The notes under the pieces were generated by a model that did no database searches, had not been told where the DNA came from, and saw only the letters and a list, made by a program, of their open reading frames with translations. Shown piece by piece: positions 22,457 to 33,871 of a DNA stretch of 64,000 nucleotides. Made by a program: the position numbers and the translations under genes. Location of the stretch: assembly GCA_000497125.2 (NCBI GenBank), contig CM035320.1, positions 852,460 to 916,459 of the forward strand. The letters are read 5' to 3'. Position 1 is the stretch's first letter. Every line of letters begins with the position of its first letter. The DNA comes from Spironucleus salmonicida (lineage: Eukaryota; Fornicata; Diplomonadida; Hexamitidae).

Positions 22457-22746
22457 AATACAATAAGACATACGGTTATCCTTGTATAAAAGATTCGATA
22501 ATGTTTTTAGAAATAATCATATTTATTCATGTTTATCAGTATAAGAACTATGCTCTTGGCAAAAATATAAATAATAAATATTTTCTAAAATAGTTAACTG
22601 TAATCATAAAATCTTAACTTAGCTAAGGATCTTTTACATTTTAATTTAAACATATTGGATTATTTTTTAGTAATTTAATAATTATTTCTAATATAACAGT
22701 AGAAATTAATAAACAGATAAAATTTGTTATCTAATATAGTTACTGA
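22447..22746 (+). CDS. Possible 99-aa protein starting at the edge of arm B2
   Basis: The ATG and the next three codons lie in the arm; the remainder lies in unique sequence. With TAA/TAG as Gln it reads as a mixed, partly hydrophobic protein with Lys and Asn. Upstream in the arm the same frame is coding-like (RSIEDIMAEK) but has a TGA further up. It may be the shifted tail of a gene broken by the duplication. No family is recognised. Confidence 0.3.
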
Positions 22747-23252
22747 AAAGCATTGATAAATAATACTAAAAAAAGTTCTCTTATAATAGATTTGGTTTAA
22801 TTAATTTATATAATAATATTATAAGTGCTACATATAGATACATAAATATCAACAACTTTGTATTTTTTAACATTTAATAGTATTGCAGTATCTTAAGGAA
22901 ATTGCATCTTTTAAATTAGTCTTAACAAGGAAAATCAGTGTATATAATTTATGATACTTAATTCCGATAGTTATTAACTATTTTTATTAAATAATCTTAA
23001 TATTAATAACAATTAAATTCCTAATATTCGTTTGAGCTTTTATGTAGTAAGTACAACTATGAAAAGTAATTATTTATTAAAATGGAATCCTACTAGTAGT
23101 TATATATTAAGTAAAGGTCAAAATAATAAATTTAACAATTATAGTAGAAATAAATTAACAATTTGTTGTTTACTTAATTTATGATTCAGATATAAGTATT
23201 TATTGCCTAATAATAAGATTTATACAGTATTAGTTTTTATTGATAATTATAA
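22747..23252. other. AT-rich spacer
   Basis: No feature supported. Short frames on both strands look random. Confidence 0.5.
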
Positions 23253-23489
23253 ATGGAAAGCTTCTATACATTACTACTAGTTAATTCCAACTTTTTAGTT
23301 AAATTTATATTTAGCAAATAATCAGACAATGACTTGAATACAAATGCTAGATAGTCAATCTAAGGAATTTGTTCATATACACATCAAATAATTTTAGATT
23401 AACATATATAAAATTATGAATAATAGCTAAAGGTATTGTAATTCCTTTTTAAGAAACATTATATAAAATAAGTCTTGTTAATATCCTGA
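23253..23489 (+). CDS. Possible small protein (78 aa)
   Basis: A 78-codon frame with a modest excess of G at first codon positions. It has a hydrophobic start and a Gln-rich, helix-prone second half (QNYEQQLKVLQFLF). In sequence this AT-rich, frames of this length occur by chance, so the call is weak. The 480 bases after it up to 23967 show nothing further. Confidence 0.25.
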
Positions 23490-23967
23490 ATCTATAATAA
23501 ATAAAATTAAAATTTATATCATAGAAGTCTGTTAATTTTTTATACTCTTTTATGTCTTTATATATATAATAATTGATATTTTGTTAATAAACCTCAAAAC
23601 ATTAAAATAGTCTAAATGTCTATATTTTATATATAAAACTATTATCTATTGAAAATAATAAGTACTATGTTTAGTATAAAAAATAGCGACAAAGGTTTAT
23701 TTAAAATAAAAATAATAATATTATATATGAGTTGAAAAACGATAAATTTCTATTTTATACATATATCCAAAATAATACATAACTGTCGTAGAATTTTGCT
23801 GTCCGCAAAAACTAGTTTTTATTTTATAAGGAAACTATATAATCTAATTATAGTAATCTAAAAAAACTAAAATATTAAGATATTGTTTTCCTATCATTAT
23901 TTTTTTGGTAATATACTAAGTTTTCATTAACTATATTTAAAATATATAACAGTCTCTATTATTTTTA

Positions 23968-24252
23968 ATGAACTTCGAAATAGAAAAAGAGTTTGCAATA
24001 CGCAGCATTTTAAAAAATGATACTGATATTGAGTTCCTTCAAAGTGTTATATAAAATACGTCTAAAGCTGATATTGAAGCCTATATTTCAGAAAGAATCG
24101 ATTATAGTTATATTATTAATTTCGCTCATAATTTGCTTCAAAGAAATCCCACTGATTAGGAAAGAAAGGTTTTTAGCAAAATGTTGCTATATTTAAACGA
24201 GGATAGTACTGTTTAAGCGTATGCTGAAATTTGTAAGTATTTGAACGATTGA
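23968..24252 (+). CDS. Unknown 94-aa helical protein
   Basis: A clear small gene with codons of mixed composition and three in-frame TAA/TAG codons. It is acidic and helix-rich (EKEFAIRSILKNDTDIEFLQ) with no membrane segment. The start ATG follows a T/A-rich spacer and the end is TGA. Not recognised. Confidence 0.6.
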
Positions 24253-24871
24253 ATATATATTATATGTTAATATCTATCTTAATATATTAAATAGTAAAAT
24301 TCAACTTTATGTGTAATAAATAAAATTAATATTATACTAATTTAATAAATAAGAAATAGATAACTAAAATATATTATCATTTACGATTTAACGTGGAAAT
24401 GTAATGTGAATTAAGGAAATCATATTATATTCTATATCAATGAGATCTTACTTTTCTTAAATTATAGGAAAATCTTAGTTTTTAAATAGAATCAACTTAT
24501 TTTAGATAAATATGTTTTACCATAAGAAAACTACTAATAATGTGATTTACTATATAGAAACAAGTTTCTTAACTAAACTTAATAATGTTAAAATTTAGAA
24601 GCTACAATTTTTCACATAAAGTAATTAAAATAGAATTTATATTTGATTTGAATAACTTAATTCTTAAAAAACTATAGACTTAAGCATATATAACATAAAG
24701 CTAGATTTCAAATAGTAATTTAGTATCTAAATTCCTAAAAACATAATAAACAAACATTTTATATAACTCAATTTTAATAATCTAATATATATTTAAGCAG
24801 GCTTATAAAAACTAATAATAGATTCAAATTTATATTTATTATATAACAAAATTTATATAACTAAAATAAAA
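24253..24871. other. AT-rich spacer
   Basis: No gene visible. It ends with an A-run directly before the ATG of the repeat-protein gene. Confidence 0.6.
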
Positions 24872-27800
24872 ATGGATCATATTTATTCTATCCTAGATAT
24901 AAAACCAGTTCTAGGGCAACATCGAGTTAAATAATTAACTGATGGCATTCATCCATAATTTATATAAGTTCACGGGAATAATAAAAGAGTATGGCCAGAG
25001 TATCAGTCAACTAAAGTTTAAGCGCCAAATATTACTAAAATAAAAAAATCGAATTCCAAATTAAAAAATTCAAACCCCAATCTAATATAGCAATAAATTG
25101 ACAATTAACCCAAATCTCTTCTTATTAAAAAGTAAAAATCGTTAATTCCTGATCTTCCATAAGACTTTAATAAATCTAAAAATATTGGATAGACTAAGAT
25201 ACCATTATTTTCCAATACAATTAAATACCAGTAAACTTTTCAAAAAACACTAAAGGTAGATGATTTATAAATTGATTAACCATTATCAGAAGGTGATTTT
25301 GCAGATATGAGAAGTTAAGGTCAGAAGTTTTTCAAAGATATAGAGGAGAGTTGGTAGTTTTAGGGACATGAATTAGGACTGTCTCGCAAAATTATATCTG
25401 ATAATTTAGTCGGTTAATCATCATTGGAGTAAATCAAAATTTAGCCACAATTAGCATCTAAAGGATTAGTAAGTGACAGTGATGATATCAGCAATAGCTT
25501 ATATGATAATAGTTAAGCGAATTAGAAAGAAAATGAAGGTAAAATATATTTATCCAGAGATATTACCGCTGGTACCGAGACTGATCTGAGCTAATCTGGT
25601 GGGTGTGCTGCCGCTGGTACCGAGACTGATCTGAACTAATCAGCTAGACGTGCTGCCGCTGGTACCGAGACTGATCTGAACTAATCAGCTAGACGTGCTA
25701 CCGCTGGTACCGAGACTGATCTGAGCTAATCTGGTGGGTGTGCGGCCGCTGGTACCGAGACTGATCTGAGCTAATCAGCTAAACGTGCTACCGCTGGTAC
25801 CGAGACTGATATGGACGAATCAGCTAGACGTGCTACCGCTGGTACCGAGACTGATCTGAGCTAATCTGGTGGGTGTGCTGCCGCTGGTACCGAGACTGAT
25901 CTGAGCTAATCAGCTAGACGTGCTACCGCTGGTACCGAGACTGATCTGAGCTAATCTGGTGGGTGTGCTGCCGCTGGTACCGAGACTGATCTGAACGAAT
26001 CAGCTAGACGTGCTGCCGCTGGTACCGAGACTGATATGAACGAATCAGCTAAACGTGCTACCGCTGGTACCGAGACTGATCTGAACGAATCAGCTAGACG
26101 TGCTGCCGCTGGTACCGAGACTGATATGAACGAATCAGCTAAACGTGCTACCGCTGGTACCGAGACTGATCTGAACTAATCAGCTAGACGTGCTGCCGCT
26201 GGTACCGAGACTGATCTGAACGAATCAGCTAGACGTGCTGCCGCTGGTACCGAGACTGATATGAACGAATCAGCTAAACGTGCTACCGCTGGTACCGAGA
26301 CTGATCTGAACTAATCAGCTAGACGTGCGGCCGCTGGTACCGAGACTGATCTGAACGAATCAGCTAGACGTGCTACCGCTGGTACCGGGACTGATCTGAG
26401 CTAATCAGCTAAACGTGCTACCGCTGGTACCGAGACTGATCTGAACTAATCAGCTAGACGTGCGGCCGCTGGTACCGAGACTGATCTGAACGAATCAGCT
26501 AGACGTGCTACCGCTGGTACCGGGACTGATCTGAGCTAATCAGCTAAACGTGCTACCGCTGGTACCGAGACTGATCTGAACGAATCAGCTAGACGTGCTA
26601 CCGCTGGTACCGAGACTGATCTGAGCTAATCAGCTAGACGTGCGGCCGCTGGTACCGAGACTGATCTGAGCTAATCAGCTAAACGTGCTACCGCTGGTAC
26701 CGAGACTGATCTGAACTAATCAGCTAGACGTGCGGCCGCTGGTACCGAGACTGATCTGAGCTAATCTGGTAGACGTGCTGCCGCTGGTACCGAGACTGAT
26801 CTGAGCTAATCAGCTAGACGTGCTGCCGCTGGTACCGGGACTGATCTGAGCTAATCAGCTAGACGTGCGGCCGCTGGTACCGAGACTGATCTGAGCTAAT
26901 CAGCTAAACGTGCTACCGCTGGTACCGAGACTGATCTGAACTAATCAGCTAGACGTGCGGCCGCTGGTACCGAGACTGATCTGAGCTAATCTGGTGGGTG
27001 TGCGGCCGCTGGTACCGAGACTGATCTGAACGAATCAGCTAGACGTGCTGCCGCTGGTACCGAGACTGATCTGAGCTAATCTGGTGGGCGTGCTACCGCT
27101 GGTACCGAGACTGATCTGAGCTAATCTGGTGGGCGTGCTACCGCTGGTACCGAGACTGATCTGAGCTAATCTGGTGGGCGTGCTACCGCTGGTACCGAGA
27201 CTGATCTGAGCTAATCTGGTGGGCGTGCTACCGCTGGTACCGAGACTGATATGAACTAATCAGCTAGACGTGCTGCCGCTGGTACCGAGACTGATCTGAA
27301 CGAATCAGCTAGACGTGCTACCGCTGGTACCGAGACTGATCTGAGCTAATCTGGTGGGCGTGCTACCGCTGGTACCGAGACTGATCTGAGCTAATCTGGT
27401 GGGCGTGCTACCGCTGGTACCGAGACTGATATGAACTAATCAGCTAGACGTGCTGCCGCTGGTACCGAGACTGATCTGAGCTAATCTGGTGGGCGTGCTA
27501 CCGCTGGTACCGAGACTGATCTGAGCTAATCTGGTGGGTGTGCGGCCGCTGGTACCGAGACTGATCTGAACGAATCAGCTAGACGTGCTACCGCTGGTAC
27601 CGAGACTGATCTGAGCTAATCTGGTGGGCGTGCTACCGCTGGTACCGAGACTGATCTGAGCTAATCTGGTGGGTGTGCGGCCGCTGGTACCGAGACTGAT
27701 CTGAACTAATCAGCTAGACGTGCGGCCGCTGGTACCGAGACTGATCTGAGCTAATCTGGTGGGTGTGCGGCCGCTGGTACCGAGACTGATCTGAACGAAT

Positions 27801-29368
27801 CAGCTAGACGTGCTGCCGCTGGTACCGAGACTGATCTGAACGAATCAGCTAGACGTGCTACCGCTGGTACCGAGACTGATCTGAGCTAATCTGGTGGGCG
27901 TGCTACCGCTGGTACCGAGACTGATCTGAGCTAATCTGGTGGGTGTGCGGCCGCTGGTACCGAGACTGATCTGAACGAATCAGCTAGACGTGCTGCCGCT
28001 GGTACCGAGACTGATCTGAGCTAATCAGCTAGACGTGCTGCCGCTGGTACCGAGACTGATCTGAACGAATCAGCTAGACGTGCTACCGCTGGTACCGAGA
28101 CTGATCTGAGCTAATCAGCTAGACGTGCTACCGCTGGTACCGAGACTGATCTGAGCTAATCTGGTGGGCGTGCTACCGCTGGTACCGAGACTGATCTGAG
28201 CTAATCTGGTGGGCGTGCTACCGCTGGTACCGAGACTGATCTGAGCTAATCTGGTGGGCGTGCTACCGCTGGTACCGAGACTGATCTGAGCTAATCTGGT
28301 GGGCGTGCTACCGCTGGTACCGAGACTGATATGAACTAATCAGCTAGACGTGCTGCCGCTGGTACCGAGACTGATCTGAACGAATCAGCTAGACGTGCTA
28401 CCGCTGGTACCGAGACTGATCTGAGCTAATCTGGTGGGCGTGCTACCGCTGGTACCGAGACTGATCTGAGCTAATCTGGTGGGCGTGCTACCGCTGGTAC
28501 CGAGACTGATATGAACTAATCAGCTAGACGTGCTGCCGCTGGTACCGAGACTGATCTGAACGAATCAGCTAGACGTGCTACCGCTGGTACCGAGACTGAT
28601 CTGAGCTAATCAGCTAGACGTGCTACCGCTGGTACCGAGACTGATCTGAGCTAATCTGGTAGACGTGCTACCGCTGGTACCGAGACTGATATGAACGAAT
28701 CTGGTAAGTTAATCAGCAATAGGCTCATAAGCTTGTCTAATACAAACATAATCATTTAGGAAATACAACCCATGAAGCAGCTGCAGCTTCATTCGTCTGT
28801 CAGCGATAATGATGGAAAAGTATCCCTAAGTAACGTCCCATCCTACGAATCCAATGCGGTTAATAACGACAGCAATGCTCAGTTTTTTAAGCTCGAACTA
28901 AAGACCCCCGTTTATAACGATAATCAGCTCTTTTTATCACTTGATAACAGTACAATCGAGGAGGATAATCCAGAGCAAATCGATTTCAACCAGTCATAAT
29001 CTACCAGAACTGCAAGCCAGATACCTCTGGCGTGTCAAAAACAACCACTGCAGCCCCTCGCAGCCCTGCTAAATCCTAAATTGTCCCGGGAGAGCAAATC
29101 CAGTGTTGTTGGCTAGCTCCCACCAATCGGCTAACACCCGGCTAGACGGCCTGTACAGATTGCTCCAGCTAATAAGCCTCGTCCGATTAGCGGCGATCCG
29201 TACGGGCAGGCTGGGCCGAAGCGGCCTAAAAATCAGCGTGACAGCCTCTATCTACACGGCGAACGCGACATCTGGGGCGACGACTCGACCACGCTATTTA
29301 GGAACCCTCGGATTATAAAAAAAGAAATTGTGAAAAAGGAGATTAGTTCCGTGTACGGGAAAAAGTGA
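24872..29368 (+). CDS. Large repeat protein with 70 units of a 15-residue repeat (1,498 aa)
   Basis: One frame runs from the ATG at 24872 to TGA at 29366-29368, with no frame loss through the repeat. Residues 1-233 are Lys-, Gln-, Ser- and Asn-rich, AT-rich DNA full of TAA/TAG. The centre (25571-28700) is an exact 45-bp array coding for units such as GTETDLSQSGGCAAA and GTETDLNQSARRATA. Most units carry an in-frame TAA, so the standard code would stop about once per repeat. The C-terminal part, about 220 residues, is GC-richer, with an early Asn/Ser-rich stretch, a Pro/Arg-rich stretch and a basic end. No signal peptide, membrane span or known domain is seen; it is probably disordered or fibrous. 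The gene converges on the kinase gene, with 7 bases between the stop codons. Confidence 0.75.
25571..28705 (+). repeat. 45-bp coding minisatellite, 70 units
   Basis: Units begin GGTACCGAGACTGAT. The first starts at 25571 and the last at 28676; 3,105 bases between them is exactly 69 periods, so no indel has survived. The first 15 bases are nearly invariant. The second part alternates between two cassettes, one coding Ser-Gly-Gly-Cys/Arg and one coding Ser-Ala-Arg/Lys-Arg, with further choices of AGC/AAC and TAA/GAA. Blocks of several units recur in the same order, which indicates unequal exchange of multi-unit blocks. Confidence 0.95.
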
Positions 29369-29375
29369 TTAAAGC

Positions 29376-30275
29376 TCATTTCACAATCTCGGTTGTCAAA
29401 AACTTATGCTTTAGTAGCTCCTCTGCGCTGGGCCTCTTGCTTTCGTCCTTGCTTAGACACCTTTTAACGAAGTCCTTCAGGTCGTTTAGCCCCTCAAATT
29501 CGACTCCAAATTCAACTTTTCCTTCCTAAATCTTCCTCTTCGTAATTTCGATGTTTTCGTCAAAAAATGGGGGCTGTCCAACACGCATTTCGTACACCAG
29601 GATTCCTAGCGCCCATATATCACTTCTGGAGCCGTAGGATTAGCCCGAGACTACCTGTGGCGGCAAGTAGTCCAAAGTGCCACATTGCGTTCTTCTTCTA
29701 CTTTGCTGCAAAACTGACTTCGCAGCAATAAGAGGCTGATGAACCGACCATCCGAAATCTGACAATTTAGGGACTAGATCCATAATGCTAGGTGTCAAAA
29801 GGGTTGATTTTTGTAAAGAATTTGCTTGTTTTTATAAGAAGGGCTATGAATACCCTAAAACTATATTTTCAAGCTTTATATCTCGATGAACGATGGATTT
29901 AGAATGAAGGCACGCCAGTGCTTTAGCTATTGCTTTTGTAACATGCTAAACCTCCAATGGTGAAAATCTGTTGGTTTCCAAATGTGCGTACAGCTCTCCT
30001 CCCGGGCAATATTCTAAAACTAAAACAACTCGCTTATCATCTTAAAAATACGATAACAATCTAACTATATTAGGGTGTCTAAGATTAGCATGTATATCAA
30101 GTTCTCTACGAAGTTACCCCTCGCAGCGTTCTTTCAAAATATATTATTTAAAAAGTACTTTCAGTGCTACTAACATGCCAGAAGGTATATGCCGTGCTAA
30201 ATATACTGTGCCATACTTTCCACGGCCCAAAAACTTACCAATTGAAAAATCATCCATCGTAGGAACGGGAAGCAT
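29376..30275 (-). CDS. Aurora-type serine/threonine kinase (299 aa)
   Basis: Aurora kinases control spindle and chromosome segregation; in diplomonads they also act at basal bodies. The frame starts [10 protein letters not shown]. The Gly loop GRGKYG lies near 18-23. VALKVLFK has the ATP Lys, and LRREL has the partner Glu. The catalytic loop is HRDIKLEN, where the usual Pro is Leu. A 20-residue Gln/Ser-rich insert follows, then SDFGWSVH, an activation loop [16 protein letters not shown], and a C-lobe with [13 protein letters not shown] and [15 protein letters not shown] is the Aurora signature; the Glu after it is Gln. No D-box or long N-terminal extension is present. I am confident in the kinase, fairly confident in the Aurora class, and expect activity because K, E, D and DFG are present. 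Confidence 0.9.
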
Positions 30276-30330
30276 GAAATTTTAGGAACGATAAATATTT
30301 TGTAATATATTATATAATATTAAAAATTAT

Positions 30331-30621
30331 TCACCAATCAGAGTTATCTGACTCTTCTATTAAAATTTCTACACCAGCAGTAAGTAATTGCGCCATATTT
30401 TCTTTTTCTTAATAATAAAGTACCACTAAACAGTTTGTCTATTAAAAAAATTTATTCTGGTGTTAGATTAATTAATGAGACTGAATATGTTTGCTACTTA
30501 ATTTATCTAAACGGTTTAAGGTGTTATCAATTAATAATTATATATTTTTGAACTTATGTAGGTTATTTACTTCAGAATTTGCTAGCTGATTAAAATCCTC
30601 TTTGAAATCGAAAAAGGACAT
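30331..30621 (-). CDS. Small coiled-coil protein (96 aa)
   Basis: A minus-strand frame with nine TAA/TAG codons closing on TGA. The sequence is Leu-, Asn-, Gln- and Lys-rich with heptad-like spacing (LLIDNTLNRLDKLSSKHIQS), so a short coiled coil is likely. It lies 55 bases downstream of the kinase gene start region, on the other side of the kinase promoter but on the same strand. No family is recognised. Confidence 0.55.
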
Positions 30622-30892
30622 TATAGATGGTTATAAATTTATATATAATACTAGATATCTATATATCCAATCCCTAACAAATATTAAAAATATATTTGAG
30701 GAATTTCATTTTTAATTTCGAAACTGTAAAAACTAAGTTAGCATCAAAATATATAAAAATACTATGAATTTCTCAAGAATTTTATCTATATGATATTAAT
30801 ATATGAAATAGTTAAATATAAAATTTGCACTTTTTCATTAGGTAAACATCTTTATATTATATAAAGTTAACAATGATTATTGAACTCTAAAA

Positions 30893-31465
30893 ATGTTCAC
30901 AGTAATTTAAGAAAAATACAAAAAGATTCTGAACTTCCCACCAAAATCATAGAAACCTATCACTAAATAGGTCTAAAATAATAGTTATTGCCAAAATCTT
31001 AAGATTTAAAGAGAAAATTCTATAACCCTTAAAACTACTTCATTTTAAAGCATTCCATCCTCAGCAAATTCTCTAAAAAGAGCCAATTCGTTCGATAACA
31101 CAGCCTTTAAACCTTCTAAATTGCATCGCAATCTATCTTTACAGCCGCAGCAACTACACTTTTACACAAATAATTTATAACGCTACATACCATCTGAACC
31201 GCCTACGGACAAGCTGGCTGAGTATTAGAGCCTATCGGCCTCGTATTTCACCGCTAAGAGCAATGGCCAATTTGGCATGCGGCAAATTAACTATTTTTTC
31301 CAGAAATGCAAGAGAACGTCCCGGGGAACTGTAATCGACCAGGTGTTCAACGACGAAAAGGAGAGCCGGGAGAGCATCATTTTGCCAGTTTCGCAGGTGC
31401 TCAGAAAGCACGGCAGAGAGCAAATGCGGTAGCGGTTCGAGCGCGTGAAGTGGATTTGCGAGTGA
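30893..31465 (+). CDS. Unknown basic 190-aa protein
   Basis: A frame from the ATG after an A-run to TGA, with a shift from AT-rich (5') to GC-rich (3') inside the gene. The N-terminal half is Lys-, Asn-, Ser- and Gln-rich and probably disordered. The C-terminal 80 residues are charged and helical (FFQKCKRTSRGTVIDQVFN). No known domain is seen; a nucleic-acid or microtubule-binding role would be guesswork. A T-rich minisatellite begins right after it. Confidence 0.6.
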
Positions 31466-31476
31466 AGTCGAATTTT

Positions 31477-31726
31477 TGAGTTTTTGAGTTTTTTGAGTTT
31501 TTTGAGTTTTTTGCGTTTTTTACAATTTTTACAATTTTTGAGTTTTTTGAGTTTTTTACAATTTTTACAATTTTTGAGTTTTTTGCGTTTTTTACAATTT
31601 TTACAATTTTTGAGTTTTTTGAATTTTTTACAATTTTTACAATTTTTGAGTTTTTTGAATTTTTTACAATTTTTACAATTTTTGAGTTTTTTGAATTTTT
31701 TACAATTTTTACAATTTTTGAGTTTT
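31477..31726 (+). repeat. T-rich minisatellite, about 36-bp unit
   Basis: Repeats of words like TTTTTGAG, TTTTTTGAA, TTTTTTACAA and TTTTTACAA form units of about 36 bases with small variation. Both strands stay open because of the repeat, and I do not regard either as coding. It starts just after the stop of the 190-residue gene. Confidence 0.8.
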
Positions 31727-31733
31727 GGCAAAA

Positions 31734-31973
31734 ATGCGTCGCCTGAAACGGGCTAATTCACGCTTCAAAAGTCGTATTCTACGGTAATTTACCATACTCT
31801 AATTGTCGTATTTTGATGTAATTTTCGCTCCTTTTCGAGCCAAAAAAGTTGGACGAAACGCACAAAACAGCGAATTTAGCCCCAAAATGACGAATTTGGC
31901 GCAGCTTTTTCACGCGAAAATGGCGATAATCCGGGAAAAATTTGCGGCTGAAAAGACGATTTTGGGCGCGTGA
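31734..31973 (+). CDS. Doubtful 79-aa frame after the minisatellite
   Basis: The ATG follows an A-run directly after the T-rich repeat. The product is basic with many Arg, Lys and Phe. The opposite strand is also open here (without an ATG), and the region up to 32140 has the word use of the GC-rich gene class. It could be a small gene or a gene remnant. Confidence 0.25.
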
Positions 31974-32171
31974 GGGAGCGAAAAGCGAAATTGTTGCGTG
32001 AAATTTCAGTTTCAGTGAGGAAAAATTGCGAAATAACGAAAAGTTGGCGATAACGATTTCTGTAGAATAGTTGCAAATTGGGGTGGAAGGGAGGCGGGTT
32101 GCGTAGATGAAGCGGTGTTATTGTGCGGAAACGCAGGAAATGGTGAGAAAATTTTTTTTAGAAAATCGATA

Positions 32172-32246
32172 AAGTGTCGATGATGGGAATCGAACCTTAG
32201 ACATTAGATTAAAAATATAATTTTTTACCACTAAGCTATGGAGAAA
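32172..32246 (-). pseudogene. Degenerate tRNA-like sequence
   Basis: On the minus strand an A box (TAGCTTAGTGG) and a B box (GGTTCGATTCC) match the internal Pol III promoter consensus at normal spacing, and an anticodon stem with one mismatch can be drawn. The acceptor and T stems do not pair. I read it as a tRNA relic or a tRNA-derived element rather than a working tRNA. Confidence 0.35.
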
Positions 32247-32384
32247 TAATAAATAATTAGTTATAATAAGTAAATAGAAAAGTATGATCGAAGGCTTTGT
32301 ATAGTTTAAAATATACAAAAAGACATTAAAGTCAGTAACTATTATATTGTCCTAGTAAATGAATTAAATTGTGACATCCTTAAA

Positions 32385-32528
32385 ATGCCTTGTGGTAAAA
32401 AGAACTGTTGTGGAGGAAAATGCTCATCAAAAGGTTGTGACTAACCCGAGCCTTGTGAAGATTGCAATTGTGGGAGAAATGAAGAATTAGCTATTAAAAA
32501 ATAAAACGGAAAAATTATTCTTATTTGA
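32385..32528 (+). CDS. Metallothionein-like Cys-rich protein (47 aa)
   Basis: The frame starts at an ATG after four A residues and ends on TGA. Eight of the first 29 residues are Cys, in CC, CxxxC and CxxCxC patterns (MPCGKKNCCGGKCSSKGC, then CEDCNC), with Gly and Lys between them. This is the make-up of metallothionein-like metal-binding peptides. The last 18 residues are Cys-free. Two Gln are encoded by TAA. Family membership cannot be proven because such proteins lack alignable sequence. Confidence 0.6.
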
Positions 32529-33011
32529 CACCGTATCTTTTTCTGAGCATGTTTAGTTTTTCGATTTTATATATAGTAAATAATTTATTAGTTAATGAAT
32601 TCTAGATATTAAGTTCTTTACATCCAATAAACTTCAGCATAATGATAAATTTAAAATAGTTTTACGATATATAAAATTTCATTATCACTGATAAATAGAA
32701 TAATACAGTTACAACTATAATATTAAGTTAACTACTATTTATTTAAAACATTACTACTAATTATGATATATAACACTTATACGATGGTACAGTAATTTAG
32801 ATTATGGATAGAAACTATTGATTTCAGCTAACCTTAAACTACAACATGAAAACAAAATTAAGCACAATCATTGCAATATAGTTATAAATTTAATGATTAA
32901 TAGATTTTTGCTTAAATTGTATAGATTCAATATATAGAAACAAACCGTTTTAACAATATGCAAATATTGTACCCAGGATTCACTGTACTAAAAATATTTT
33001 TTTTAAATAAA
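32529..33011. other. AT-rich spacer
   Basis: No gene visible between the Cys-rich peptide and the first cathepsin copy. Confidence 0.55.
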
Positions 33012-33871
33012 ATGTTTGTTCTCCTTGCTGATCTATATCACAATCAGGAGTTCCTTGAAACTATTAAACGTATCCCCAATATGAAATGGAAGATGGTATT
33101 CCTAAACGTTTTGAGGGCATGACTGTAAAATAAGTTAGATAACTCCTTAGCACAAATATTTAGCATCTTCCATCATATTCTGTGACACTAACAGGAGAAG
33201 TTCCAGATTCATGGAACTGGAGTAAAAGGATGCCAAAATGCTCTGGGCCTGATACTGTTCGGGATTAGGCAGACTGTGGCTCGTGCTGGGCCTTCTCAGC
33301 TGTAAATCAGCTTGCTGACAACAGATGTATTTAAAAGTTAGACAAAAAACGTATTTAGCTTTCTGAACAATATGTAGTTTCTTGTGACCCAATAAATACT
33401 GGATGTGATGGTGGATATATAAAAGTTGTTTAACACTATCTTATCAATACAGGTACTGTTACGGATAAATGCACACCTTATACTTCTGGTTTATCTGGAA
33501 GAGACGGTAAATGTCCTTAAAAATGTAAGGATGATTCTGAGCTGGAATTTATCAAAGCAACTAAGACTGAAAATGTTTGTGCTGATGAAGAATCTATTAA
33601 AGTTGCCATCACTAAAGGTCTTGTTTAAACTGGATTTTCTGTATTCTCCGATTTCATGTATTATGAAAGTGGAATCTATGAACATACTTCTGGGTCTTTA
33701 GAAGGTGGTCATGCTGTAATGTTTGTAGGTTATGGTGAAGAAAATGGCACCCCTTATTGGACTGTTAAAAACTCATGGGGTAACAGTTTTGGAGAAAATG
33801 GTTTCTTCAGAATTATCAGAGGCCAAAATGAGTGTGAAATTGAAGATGCATGCTTCTTACTTACTCCTTGA
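33012..33871 (+). pseudogene. Cathepsin B-like cysteine protease, frameshifted copy 1
   Basis: This is a full-length homologue of the gene at 35728-36588 apart from one missing base near 33095. The deletion puts the first 28 codons out of frame with the rest and leads to TGA at 33117. After the shift everything is open to the normal TGA, including the catalytic Cys, His and Asn. From 33254 onward it is identical to copy 2, but the first 81 residues differ at roughly a third of positions. It is therefore an old paralogue whose 3' part was recently replaced. A base-calling error could mimic the deletion, so raw reads would decide between a gene and a pseudogene. Confidence 0.8.

Noticed and set aside
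25571-28705. CRISPR-like regular repeat array
   Set aside because: There are no unique spacers; units are contiguous, in frame, and part of one long coding sequence.
31291-31756. Frames rich in Lys/Cys/Asn (minus) or Phe/Leu/Ser (plus) across the T-rich array
   Set aside because: Both arise from a 36-bp minisatellite whose period is a multiple of three; neither has a plausible start or flanking domain.
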